From a virus: a DNA stretch of 26,495 bases. The DNA lies in IMG/VR virus record IMGVR_UViG_3300017956_001865, positions 1 to 26,495 of that record. One strand, given 5' to 3'. Shown here in pieces: positions 7,313-17,078 of the stretch (positions within the stretch are counted from its first letter, which is position 1; each line of letters opens with the position of its first letter). The notes under the pieces were generated by a model, which saw only the letters and a program-made list of their open reading frames with translations, did no database searches and was not told the origin of the DNA. Position numbers and translations under genes: made by a program.

Positions 7313-8598
7313 TAAAATTTCTCCTCGTATCTACTATCACCAAGTTTTCTACCAATTGCTTGTGCTAAAATATTTTGTGTAAACTCGTTACCTTCTTCAT
7401 ATCCTTGTTTTCTAGATAGCTCTAACATCTCACCGTAATTTAAATACTTATACTCATCAAACTTATCGTGAGTGATTGCCATATTTCTACCCTGATTAGT
7501 CATCATAGCTTCATTAAAGTATATGTACTGAGTGTATGCATTACTACCTTTTAGTGCATCAGGTGCACCTGCGTCCCATATAGCTTGTAATTCATCTTGT
7601 ACTTTTTTCTTACCGTCAGTAGTATCGTACATATTTTGAAACTGATTCATTTTAACTTTGTCGCTTTTAATAAACTCACCGGCTTTACCACCAACAATTC
7701 TATCTATGTCATCTGATATAGATGATAAGTTCTTAGTTAAATCTAATGTGAACGGGCTTTGAGTACCATAGATAGAACCTTTGATGCTATCAAAGTATTC
7801 ATTAAAGTCTTCGCCTAAGTCTTTATCCATAAACATTTTTTCTACAATGTTTTTTAATACAGCTTCGTTTTGTATATTACCTTCAGTCCATAATGCTTTT
7901 AGGTTTGCATATATCTCAGGATTATCAAATTTAAAATTACCTGCATAATCATCTAATACAGTATCAAGTGTTTCTTCTTGTGCTTGTTCCCATGCTGCCA
8001 TAGCACCCGGACCTGTAATCTTAGCATTTGTATAATCTAGTAATCTAAAATTAAATTCTGTACCCATAGGTAATGCATCTTGTATAGCTTGTCTATTAAC
8101 TTCTATACCTTGTATCGCAGCTTGAAACACTATATCTAGTACCTCATCATAATCCTTATTAAGGTATGGTCCCCACTTTTTCATAAACTTATCTGCTTGC
8201 ATATTCATTAACTCAAATGGGTCAAAGCCTCTTTGATTTAAATAAGCAGGTGGTAATTGATTAGCTTTACCTAAGTTAATACTCTCTGCAATAAATGCAT
8301 CAGATAACATAGAGCCATCATATACTTTTAATGATTGTACAAACTCACCTGTATCAGATTGCATTTGCACATCACTACCAAGTTTAGGACCATTAGGGTC
8401 TGTATATTCAAAGAATGCATTGACTTGTTCGCCATCTAGTTCTGTTGTAAAGACTACGTAGTATGTGTTACCTTTCTTATAAATAACACTATTAGGATTA
8501 GTAGGTACTTTACTAAGTACATTATGATATCCTACTTTACCAATGTTTGGGTCTCTTTCACCTAAACCATATACTCCATCTATTTTTGGTTGTCCCAT
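7312..8598 (-). CDS. Putative internal virion (ejection) protein, 428 aa
   Basis: No family is recognised. The N-terminus has a beta segment (VIYKKGNTYYVVFTTELDGE and NAFFEYTDPNGP). The rest is mainly helical, with NMQADKFMKKWGPYLNKDYD, a long Glu/Gln helix (MAAWEQAQEETLDTVLDDYA), and a charged C-terminus (NILAQAIGRKLGDSRYEEKF). It has no signal peptide or membrane segment. The ATG overlaps the stop of the 2577-aa giant (TAATG) and has GGAGG upstream, so it is translated from the same message. Co-transcription with a giant protein and with the 363-aa protein, and the absence of any tail-type feature, point to an internal virion or ejection complex. This is inference from context. Confidence 0.5.
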   Translation of the reverse strand: MGQPKIDGVYGLGERDPNIGKVGYHNVLSKVPTNPNSVIYKKGNTYYVVFTTELDGEQVNAFFEYTDPNGPKLGSDVQMQSDTGEFVQSLKVYDGSMLSDAFIAESINLGKANQLPPAYLNQRGFDPFELMNMQADKFMKKWGPYLNKDYDEVLDIVFQAAIQGIEVNRQAIQDALPMGTEFNFRLLDYTNAKITGPGAMAAWEQAQEETLDTVLDDYAGNFKFDNPEIYANLKALWTEGNIQNEAVLKNIVEKMFMDKDLGEDFNEYFDSIKGSIYGTQSPFTLDLTKNLSSISDDIDRIVGGKAGEFIKSDKVKMNQFQNMYDTTDGKKKVQDELQAIWDAGAPDALKGSNAYTQYIYFNEAMMTNQGRNMAITHDKFDEYKYLNYGEMLELSRKQGYEEGNEFTQNILAQAIGRKLGDSRYEEKF

Positions 8599-11500
8599 TA
8601 CTTAAGTCCTCCCGGTATATTATATATATCTTGTGGTTTTTCAAACATGTATTCAGGGTCACCGACTCTTTCTGTTTTATCTTTATTAAACATTTTCATA
8701 TTTCTCATTTGTCTATTTATAAATCTTCTAGCTGAACTGTAGTAATCATCACTATAATTATAAGATAGATGTTTAGTCTTAGCTAGGTCTGAGTAAGATT
8801 TCTGTATATTAGCTAACCATTCTTCTTCTGTATCTGCTTTATAATTTTCTGCAATTAACTCACTACGTTGTCTGCCTTGTTCTAATTGTCTACCTATGTT
8901 ACGTGGTCCACCTTCCATAAAACCTTCAAACAATCTACCAACAAAAGTGACAAAACCTATGTCAGTATTAATACCTTTTTCTTGCATGTTATATACTTTA
9001 ATTGTATTGTCGTATTGCTCTTTAGTTATCTCACCCATATCTAATTGTTCTTTTAATTTAGTTTTCTTCCCTAATAGTTTTTCTTTTTTATTAAATGGTA
9101 TCTCCATTATTTTTTGAATAGGATAAAAAACTTTATTCAACGCTTGTTGTGCCGGTTTTGTGTTTGCATGGTTAATAAATTCTTCATATGACATACCTGC
9201 TGTATCTTTATTATAAGCATTAAAAGCTAATATCATATCTGCATAAAACGCTGCTTGATTAACTCGACCATAAGCACGTGCAGGTTTAGTAACTAAAGTA
9301 TTTGTAAGATAGGCAGACTTAGTAGTTCTATACCAATCTTCAAATACTGAAGCATTTAAATCAACACCCGGTTTTGTTGGAAGACCTAATATTCCTGTTT
9401 TGCGATATATTTGTCTAGGTGTTCTTTTTATTGCACCTCTTGTTTGACCGGTAAAGTATGGTTCTGTAACATAATACCCTACATATACTCTAGGTCCTGA
9501 TTTACCTGCATGCTTATTATAAAAGTATGGTAACTCAGTTAATGTTCTAAGATTTCTAAAGTATCTCTTAAATGGATTTACATTCTCGTATGCAACCATA
9601 GATGTTTGTGGTCCTGCACCTGTGTACATAGTAAGTGCTTTACCTCTGCCAAAGTTATATTGATACTTAGCTTTAGAATATCTAATGTTTCTAGTAGCAT
9701 CTACAATGTTTTTAAGTACTGTAAAATCTCTAGGTGCTTTAACTTTTTTAGCTGTAGGTGCTGTAAATGCATTGTTAAATGGGTCACCCTCACCAAAGTT
9801 AGGACCTCTCTGTAAAGCTATAACACTATCATCATATAGCAAAGAACTTTGACCACGTAGTATTAAATCACTAGGACCTTGTGGTGGTCCTAATGGTATT
9901 GCAGGTCTAGCAGGTTCTACTATTTGCCAACCTAATGGACCTCGTTCAGCAAGTGTCTTATTACGTGTATTACCTGCTAATAACATTGGTGTTGTTGGTA
10001 TATCAATAATTGTATTTATGTATTCAAATAATGTATCTTGTCTATTTCTAATGTGTGAACTGATGTTTTCCATTTCAATTGTATAAGTTCTAATTAAATC
10101 ATCTTCAGCTGACCATGGTTTTATTACTTCGTTAAGTGCGTCTTTAGAAAACTGCATCATAAACATTGAACCAAAGTCTTTAAAGTTTGTTCTATCAATA
10201 GGACCTTTAGGTGGCTCTACTAATCTGTCAGTCATAATTTTATATTTATTTTTGGTATCTTCCCACCATTGACCTATATTTCTACCATCTTCTGTAAATC
10301 TGTTTGATTTAATATTTTCATATGTAGATTCGTATATGTTGTATGTACCTTGAAAGTATTCTTGCAATTGTTTATTGTCAGGTGTGCCTTCTATTTGTGG
10401 TAGCTTACTTACATCTACGCCTTGATTAAACTTATGCAACATTTGTATAAAATGAAATTCAGCTTCTCTACCTGATATCTTAAACTCTTTTGTATCAGGA
10501 ATAATAGGTTTCATCAAACCTGTTTCAGAATCAAAAAACATAGTGTCATGTAAGTTATTAGCTAGTTCTAATGCATTGTCAATATTTTTTCTTCCGAATT
10601 TTTTTTCTGTTAAGTCTTGTAACACCTCTACATATTGTGCTATTTCAAAATTTACACCGTCTTGTAACAATTTATCTTGTATGCTTTTCATATCTGATAT
10701 GTCTAAAGATTTATTTCTCAATAATATTGGAACCATAAATTGAGTAAAAGCTCTAACATCAGGTGCAGTCTGAAGTAATGCTTTGTCTATTTTTAATTTA
10801 GCTATTGGGAAAGCACCTGCATCATCTAATCCATAAAATGATTTAGTGCCTTTTTCTGCTACAAACTCTCTACTATATGACAATGCTCTAGCCTCTGCCA
10901 TTTTAAATGTTTCATTAAGTCCATCTTCTAAATATTCAAATGTAAGTTCTAATTGTTTTATCTTTGTTTCATCTGTAACTTTTGATAATGTTTCTTCTTT
11001 TAATGTTTCGTAGAAAGCTTTTATTTCTTTAATTTCTTCTCGCATTTGTTTTTGTAATGCTTCCATACCTACGTATTCTGATAAACTATCACTATACAAA
11101 TATGAATTTAAAAACCCACTTTTTAATACACTAGAGTTTTGATTACCATTTATAGATGTATTGTTTACATAACTGCTTGGTTGTTCTACTTCTAATATAT
11201 GTTGCAGTGCCATTTGAGCTTCTTTACTATTAGATAATGATTCCATTAAACCTATAGAAGGGTCTTTTAAAAACATTTCTATATGATAAAAAGCATCTGA
11301 ACCTTTAGACGGAGCTACTATAAATGGATTAAAGTTTTTTCCTTGTGATGCTTTTATTTCCCATTTGTCAGGAATATTAGATACTAACTTAAAACCTATA
11401 TTACTATCTCTTGTCATTCTATTGTATGTATATACCATATTTTGTAATCTTGCTTTAGTAGTTTTCTTTAGCTCTGTTACATCTTCAGGTTGTACTGTGA

Positions 11501-14500
11501 ATGCATCACCATCACCTGACAATAGTTTAAATACATTGTTGCCAAGTACCTTTTTCTTAAACTCTGCAAAGTTAATTTTATCTATACCTTTTGCTGATAA
11601 CTCTGCATCTAATATTTTCTTTAAGTTATCAGGACGTAGTGCTAATCTTTTTAAATTAGTTTCTAATACGAATGTTGCATAATTTAAAGCAAGTGGGTCA
11701 TTAGTAATATATCTATATAGTTCAGGGTAATCATCAGGTGGAAATACTTTCTTTAATGCATTGACCATATCTCTTGGGTCTAATGAAGATATATCTCCAC
11801 TCAATAATGTGTCTGCCACTTCTGTTATATATTCTCTTAAACTTTTAGCATCATTAAAATCTACTTTAGGTGCTTCACCTTTATTAGTTAATTTATACAT
11901 TTCATCTACTAATAAAGATAAAGAACCTTTATCAACAAATACAGTTTGTGCAATCATTGGTAATATAGACTGCATACTGTTTGTCATAGCTTCATTGTTA
12001 ATAACAATATCGCCATACTCTGCTGTAAAGTCTTTTATAAATTTATCTTGTATAGCAGGATTAACATTTGTGTCATTCATCATTAATGCTTGTAACGCAG
12101 TTGGTGATGAAGCAAAGAAATTTTCTAATCCATCTTTAAATATATGAGGTAAAAACTCTGAATCTAAAGCTTCTGTAATTAACTTAGATTTATACAATTC
12201 ATCATCAAATGGTTCAATCTCATTACCCATGTAATTAACACTGACTTCGCTACCAAATAAATTATCGACACGTAATTTACTTTCACCTAAATAAAAATTA
12301 GACCAATCATATATAATTCTTTGCAAAGCAGCAAATGGGTCTACTACATTACCAGGAAAAAATCCTAGTCGTTTATATATATCACCCATGTTTATAGCAG
12401 CATCAAATGAATTATTAAAAAATTCTATACTAGGTTTTGCTTCTAATTGAGAAAATACATCTTCTAAACTTTTTTTAAATATATTAAATTCACCAACTGT
12501 TTTTTGTTGTCTTAATTTTTCTATATTATTTGCTATTGCATCTTCTTCTGTTAGAGATAAAGCTCTGCCTTGACCATTAGCACTAGATATAATACCTTCA
12601 ATTCGATTTACAATTCTTGCAACTTCTCTTATCCAAGTATATTTACTTCTATTACCTTCATACTCAAGCTTTTCATTACCATAAGTTTTTATTACTTCTT
12701 GATACGCTTGATAAGATTCAAGCATGTCTGCTAAATCAGCACCTGTTAATCCTTGAAATGATTCAAGCAACGCATTCATCAAGTTACTTTTATCTGTAGG
12801 TTTCTTGTTTTTAAATCTAGGGTCAGCATCTCCTCTATCCATTATTGCACCCTCTATAGTTTCAGGGTCTATGTCTTCAGGAACAGGTGGCATAAACTCA
12901 CCTTCTACTTTATCTATAGCCCTAAGATTTTTGTAATCGTCTTTAAGCTGTGGATACTTAGTAAGCATTTCTATTTCTGCCATATGCAAGGCGTTAATAG
13001 TTTCCATAATCTTAGATGACAAGTAATCTTGATGATTACCTAATGTTTGATTTACAATTTGTTCCAATGCTTTAGCATTACCTAAGTCATCTAAATTCTT
13101 TACTGCATCTAAAAAGTTTTGTACTTTCTCCATATTGTTCTGTAAGTCATAATCTCTACTAGCCATTTCTTTTGCTATGTTTAAAGTTATTGCATCTAAT
13201 ACAGCATTGTGCCTACCCATTAACTTATAGAACATTGTTAATTTACCTAAGAAGTTTTGCTGTCTTGCTATTTCTAATTGTTTTATATCTACAGGCTTGA
13301 CAGCATTAGTTAATCCAATGTCATCTGTTAATAATGCATTTACAATTTCTTGTAGAGATTCTGATTTGAATACATCAGAATGTAAATTATTCATTAATCT
13401 ATTCATATCAAAATCTCTAGGTCCAAATTCAAATGAAGTTATAAAATTATATAGGTCAGCTATTAATGGCTCAAACTTGTTAGCAGATAAGAAAAGGTTT
13501 TGTACTCTGCCTTCGTAATTATTTTTACCTATTCTTGTAATAGCTTTAGGGTCTTGACCATATGACCAATATCTAGCATTTTGTAACTGTGCTTGTTCTA
13601 TTGCACGTAAAGCTTCATTGATAGCCTCTGCCTTTTTAGCAGAAGGACTTTTAACTTCACCTACTTCTAATAACCAAAATGGATGAGGCTCTTTTTTATT
13701 TTTAAATTTATCGTATCGAACTTTACTTTGATTAATAATATATTCTATAAGTCCTTCTTGTTGATATATTTTTAGTTCGTCAGGAAGTTTATCCCACATA
13801 TTTGTTTCAGGATTAAATTTAGATGGTATTTTAAAAGTAGCAGTAGGATTACCAATAAGCTCTATAAATCTATCTATATAATCTTGATTAGGTTTTGTAA
13901 GTTTATAATTTCCATCTTTTAATCTTTCAGTTTCACCAAACTTATATCCTTCTAATTTTTCCCAACCTTTAATATTTACTTTAAGTTCTTGACCTGCATC
14001 AAAGTTATTTAATCTTAATTTAGGATTAGTTTTTAATATCTTAATTGCATCTTTTACATTAGCTACTCCTAATTTTTTAAGTAAGTCTGCTTCTCTAATT
14101 AAGAATGCATTTTGTTTACCCTGTTCTATTAAATCTATTTGAGTAACAACATTAGGGTTATTGTAATTAGGTGCTAGTTTTCCACCTTCTAGTTGTACGG
14201 TCATAACGTTTTCCATTTTTTCGTTATTAATTACACTGTAATCATTTATAGCTACAGGGGATTTTGTATAGTCAGCTTGTACAGTGCCACCTTTCATATT
14301 ATCTTTCATGATTTGTGGCTTACCAAGTTTCTCGTAATACATATCAGGACTTACTAAAGCTTGTACTATTCTTTGTGCTAAGTCTTTATAGTATCCACCA
14401 ACAACATCAGTGTTACCTGTTACATGGATTGTGTAATCACTTATCTTGTTTTCAAACAATTGTGTAGCATTTGTATTTACATCTACTATCTTTAGCACTC

Positions 14501-16331
14501 CATCTATCTTGACCATTACTTTACCTTTACCAAGAAGTTCCTGTTGAAAATCTTCCATTGCGTTAGCAAATGTTGTATGGTCAAAGTTACTCAAATCAAT
14601 AACATATGTATTCTTTTTGACACCATCAGTACCCTGTATATTCCATTTGTTTAAAACTAAATCATTTTTAGATATTGTTCTTTCTATCTCTTTAAGTTTT
14701 GATTCAGCTGCTGCTTGCCAATATTCAAGTGGTCTTTTAAGTTGTGATTTTCTTCTTAACTCATCAGCAATTGCATCTATATCTCTATATAATAAAGCAT
14801 CAAAAGTTTTAACAACATATTCTCCTCCTGCTCTATAACCTATTACATTACGAGGTAATTTATATTCACCATATAAAGAATACATTGCTGTTTTAAGTGC
14901 AGTTTCATCAAACTTGTTACTATTAACCATTATCACATTTAAGTCAGCAGCATCAACGTTCATTTGTTTTGCTAATGAAAACTCTGCTTGTTTACCTTTT
15001 TTAACAGACCAACCTCTTTGATAATCTTGTGTGCCATCAGCATTTTTAGGTAAAGGTTTTGCATAGATATATGTTTGAGCTAGTTTAAGTAACACATCAT
15101 CATAACCCATTCTTGCCAACATATTGATATGGTTCTTTAATTCAGGACTTGCATTATCAAATAAATATTTATAAACTTTTGCGTCATCTATATCGACACC
15201 CGGTGTTACTCCTTCAGTTTTATACAATGGTGTAAGATTATACTCTTTACCTTTTTGCGGAAATATTTTTGGATTACTTACAGGGTTTGCAATAAATCCT
15301 GCAGGTGCATGTCCACCTGTTTGCATTTTATTTCTATTATGAATATCTAACGCAGCTTCTTCTATTCCCATTTGTCCTGAGTTAATGATTACAGGATTAT
15401 TACCAAACCATGAATCAGGTTGTGTTGCTTTCCATTCTTTCAAAGCATTAATCATTCCCTGACCTTTAACATCTAGTACAGGTTTATTCTTAGCTTCTGC
15501 TTTCTTTTTGTTTAATTCTTCTTGTAATTCATTATTTAGTTTCTTTAATACTTCAGGGTCTAAAAGATTTTCTCTTGCGTACTTAGCAATTAACTCTGCA
15601 TCAGCTAATACAACTTCTAATATTCTTGTAATGTCATTGTATTTATCTAGCGTCATTTCAAATACATCTACTTCACCACTAGGGTTCATAGATTTCATAT
15701 CATGTAAAGTAGCTATTTGTTCTACTGAATTTACAAACATATCTGACTGTGATGTATTAATAACTTGTTTATCACCAATCTTGTTAGTTACTTTTCTATA
15801 TGGCGTAAAAGCAATAAAGCCTTTTTCTATTGCAGTTATTGCTGCAAGTAAGTTTGTATATGCAGGTACAAAACCTGTAGGTCCATCAGGCATACGCCTT
15901 GTTCTTCCTAGTACATCTGTGTCTTGAAATGTTTGTGCTAAATCATAATTAGTTTCAGGACCTGTTGTACTCATATTTCTATAGATACCTTTGTAGCTAG
16001 GTGCATAAACTAATTCAATTATCTTAGATAATCTTTCAGCAGTAGGTTTAGATTTATCAAGTATCAATGATGAAAGTTGCACATCACCTGTAGTTTCAAC
16101 AATAGATTTATATAATCCTTTTACTAACTTGTCGTTTATACGACCTGTCTTCTTAGCTTTATCAATAAGCAGTTTTAATACTCTTAATTGATTATCAGGT
16201 ACACCTACTGTTTTACCTACTACAGATAACAACGATTCAACATCATATACCATAAGAGGGTCTTTATATGTTACACCTAATGTGTGATTAAAAAACTTTT
16301 CTAATATTTCTTTTATTTCTTTTTCATTCAT
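8598..16331 (-). CDS. Giant virion-type protein (2577 aa) with a SLOG/cpYpsA-like domain
   Basis: One uninterrupted frame takes up 29% of the window. The N-terminal 250 residues are helical. A Lys/Glu coiled coil follows at about 260-285. Residues 313-345 then read VIINSGQMGIEEAALDIHNR ... TGGHAPAGF. This resembles the S-G-G-Q-T-G-[VI]-D-x-A-A-L-D and G-G-W-x-P-x-G signatures of the cpYpsA / putative molybdenum carrier branch of SLOG nucleotide-binding proteins, with S318-G-Q-x-G and G339-G340 kept. Residues 465-660 hold further strand-then-Asn/Gly units (VIMVNSN, YVIDLSN, TIHVTGNTD). The remainder (about 950-2577) is mainly helical, ending in a basic region (about 2150-2577, KTKLKEQLDM, RRFINRQMRNMKMF). 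A giant multi-domain phage protein beside a wall hydrolase fits an internal virion or polyvalent protein delivered into the host. I looked for RNA polymerase motifs and found none I would defend. Confidence 0.6.
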   Translation of the reverse strand: MNEKEIKEILEKFFNHTLGVTYKDPLMVYDVESLLSVVGKTVGVPDNQLRVLKLLIDKAKKTGRINDKLVKGLYKSIVETTGDVQLSSLILDKSKPTAERLSKIIELVYAPSYKGIYRNMSTTGPETNYDLAQTFQDTDVLGRTRRMPDGPTGFVPAYTNLLAAITAIEKGFIAFTPYRKVTNKIGDKQVINTSQSDMFVNSVEQIATLHDMKSMNPSGEVDVFEMTLDKYNDITRILEVVLADAELIAKYARENLLDPEVLKKLNNELQEELNKKKAEAKNKPVLDVKGQGMINALKEWKATQPDSWFGNNPVIINSGQMGIEEAALDIHNRNKMQTGGHAPAGFIANPVSNPKIFPQKGKEYNLTPLYKTEGVTPGVDIDDAKVYKYLFDNASPELKNHINMLARMGYDDVLLKLAQTYIYAKPLPKNADGTQDYQRGWSVKKGKQAEFSLAKQMNVDAADLNVIMVNSNKFDETALKTAMYSLYGEYKLPRNVIGYRAGGEYVVKTFDALLYRDIDAIADELRRKSQLKRPLEYWQAAAESKLKEIERTISKNDLVLNKWNIQGTDGVKKNTYVIDLSNFDHTTFANAMEDFQQELLGKGKVMVKIDGVLKIVDVNTNATQLFENKISDYTIHVTGNTDVVGGYYKDLAQRIVQALVSPDMYYEKLGKPQIMKDNMKGGTVQADYTKSPVAINDYSVINNEKMENVMTVQLEGGKLAPNYNNPNVVTQIDLIEQGKQNAFLIREADLLKKLGVANVKDAIKILKTNPKLRLNNFDAGQELKVNIKGWEKLEGYKFGETERLKDGNYKLTKPNQDYIDRFIELIGNPTATFKIPSKFNPETNMWDKLPDELKIYQQEGLIEYIINQSKVRYDKFKNKKEPHPFWLLEVGEVKSPSAKKAEAINEALRAIEQAQLQNARYWSYGQDPKAITRIGKNNYEGRVQNLFLSANKFEPLIADLYNFITSFEFGPRDFDMNRLMNNLHSDVFKSESLQEIVNALLTDDIGLTNAVKPVDIKQLEIARQQNFLGKLTMFYKLMGRHNAVLDAITLNIAKEMASRDYDLQNNMEKVQNFLDAVKNLDDLGNAKALEQIVNQTLGNHQDYLSSKIMETINALHMAEIEMLTKYPQLKDDYKNLRAIDKVEGEFMPPVPEDIDPETIEGAIMDRGDADPRFKNKKPTDKSNLMNALLESFQGLTGADLADMLESYQAYQEVIKTYGNEKLEYEGNRSKYTWIREVARIVNRIEGIISSANGQGRALSLTEEDAIANNIEKLRQQKTVGEFNIFKKSLEDVFSQLEAKPSIEFFNNSFDAAINMGDIYKRLGFFPGNVVDPFAALQRIIYDWSNFYLGESKLRVDNLFGSEVSVNYMGNEIEPFDDELYKSKLITEALDSEFLPHIFKDGLENFFASSPTALQALMMNDTNVNPAIQDKFIKDFTAEYGDIVINNEAMTNSMQSILPMIAQTVFVDKGSLSLLVDEMYKLTNKGEAPKVDFNDAKSLREYITEVADTLLSGDISSLDPRDMVNALKKVFPPDDYPELYRYITNDPLALNYATFVLETNLKRLALRPDNLKKILDAELSAKGIDKINFAEFKKKVLGNNVFKLLSGDGDAFTVQPEDVTELKKTTKARLQNMVYTYNRMTRDSNIGFKLVSNIPDKWEIKASQGKNFNPFIVAPSKGSDAFYHIEMFLKDPSIGLMESLSNSKEAQMALQHILEVEQPSSYVNNTSINGNQNSSVLKSGFLNSYLYSDSLSEYVGMEALQKQMREEIKEIKAFYETLKEETLSKVTDETKIKQLELTFEYLEDGLNETFKMAEARALSYSREFVAEKGTKSFYGLDDAGAFPIAKLKIDKALLQTAPDVRAFTQFMVPILLRNKSLDISDMKSIQDKLLQDGVNFEIAQYVEVLQDLTEKKFGRKNIDNALELANNLHDTMFFDSETGLMKPIIPDTKEFKISGREAEFHFIQMLHKFNQGVDVSKLPQIEGTPDNKQLQEYFQGTYNIYESTYENIKSNRFTEDGRNIGQWWEDTKNKYKIMTDRLVEPPKGPIDRTNFKDFGSMFMMQFSKDALNEVIKPWSAEDDLIRTYTIEMENISSHIRNRQDTLFEYINTIIDIPTTPMLLAGNTRNKTLAERGPLGWQIVEPARPAIPLGPPQGPSDLILRGQSSLLYDDSVIALQRGPNFGEGDPFNNAFTAPTAKKVKAPRDFTVLKNIVDATRNIRYSKAKYQYNFGRGKALTMYTGAGPQTSMVAYENVNPFKRYFRNLRTLTELPYFYNKHAGKSGPRVYVGYYVTEPYFTGQTRGAIKRTPRQIYRKTGILGLPTKPGVDLNASVFEDWYRTTKSAYLTNTLVTKPARAYGRVNQAAFYADMILAFNAYNKDTAGMSYEEFINHANTKPAQQALNKVFYPIQKIMEIPFNKKEKLLGKKTKLKEQLDMGEITKEQYDNTIKVYNMQEKGINTDIGFVTFVGRLFEGFMEGGPRNIGRQLEQGRQRSELIAENYKADTEEEWLANIQKSYSDLAKTKHLSYNYSDDYYSSARRFINRQMRNMKMFNKDKTERVGDPEYMFEKPQDIYNIPGGLK

Positions 16332-17077
16332 TAGAACTTATTATATAACCTATCTAGCAAAGATTTTTCTTCTACTTCTGTACTATTATCTAAATCGTAT
16401 GTGTTAGTTGCAACACCATGTAGATAGGGTTGGTCAAATCTAGTAAAACCATATTGCTTTTCTAATACATTATGACCACTATCTATCTTACCGTACCTGT
16501 AAGCGTCCCATGCTGTACCACCATACAGACCTTTCTTTTCTCTATCCATAAATGCTTCTTTAGCAATTTCTTTTTGTACATCAAATGTGTTTGGGTCTTG
16601 AGCCCATTGCAATATAGCATATTTATTTTCAGGCATTTTTACCCATATATTTGCAGCTTCGAATAATTGTTTCTTTTTTTCTAAATCAGGGTCATCTGCT
16701 TTCCAATCATTCTTTTTAACACTAAATACTGTAGGGCTAAAACTAAATTCATCTGTATATCCTGTGTCAATCATGCTTCTCATTACCATATCTGGAAAAT
16801 TTTGAATATTAATTTGAAATACACCTACTGCTAACAAGTCACCATTCTCATCAAATGTATGTGCCATAGGATTAAAAGCTGTTTTATTCCAACTTTCACT
16901 ACCTATACCTTCTGCATCTGCAAAAGATTCCCATGCCATAGCACCAAACATATTCCATGCTTCTTCATAAGGTACAGTACCATAAGAAGTATCGCTAATA
17001 ATATCTAATATTGCTTCGTATACTTTCTCAGGTTCTACACTTGGTATAAGGTTATCTTCATGAAAATTGTATGACAT
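16331..17077 (-). CDS. Virion-associated lytic transglycosylase-like protein (about 248 aa)
   Basis: The pattern is that of an SLT/lysozyme-like fold: a helix carrying the likely catalytic Glu50 (AMAWESFAD), then FNPMAH at 68-73, then AVGVFQIN at 83-90. The last two correspond to the 'E-S ... N-P-x-A ... G-x-x-Q-I-N' signature of lytic transglycosylases, which cleave the MurNAc-GlcNAc bond of peptidoglycan. The second half (about 120-248) is helical and charged. I use the ATG at 17077, one base after the upstream stop. An ATG at 17155 would add 26 residues lying wholly over the upstream gene. There is no signal peptide in the form I chose. Position among internal-protein candidates suggests local wall cutting during DNA entry rather than lysis at the end of infection. 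Confidence 0.65.
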   Translation of the reverse strand: MSYNFHEDNLIPSVEPEKVYEAILDIISDTSYGTVPYEEAWNMFGAMAWESFADAEGIGSESWNKTAFNPMAHTFDENGDLLAVGVFQINIQNFPDMVMRSMIDTGYTDEFSFSPTVFSVKKNDWKADDPDLEKKKQLFEAANIWVKMPENKYAILQWAQDPNTFDVQKEIAKEAFMDREKKGLYGGTAWDAYRYGKIDSGHNVLEKQYGFTRFDQPYLHGVATNTYDLDNSTEVEEKSLLDRLYNKF

Positions 17078-17078
17078 A

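Noticed and set aside
8598-16331. A virion RNA polymerase (as in phage N4 or crAss-like phages) hidden in the 2577-aa giant.
   Set aside because: I looked for T7/N4-type motifs and for a two-barrel DxDxD-type metal loop. The Asp-rich spots present (for example in the VPEDIDPET region) lack the surrounding family pattern.
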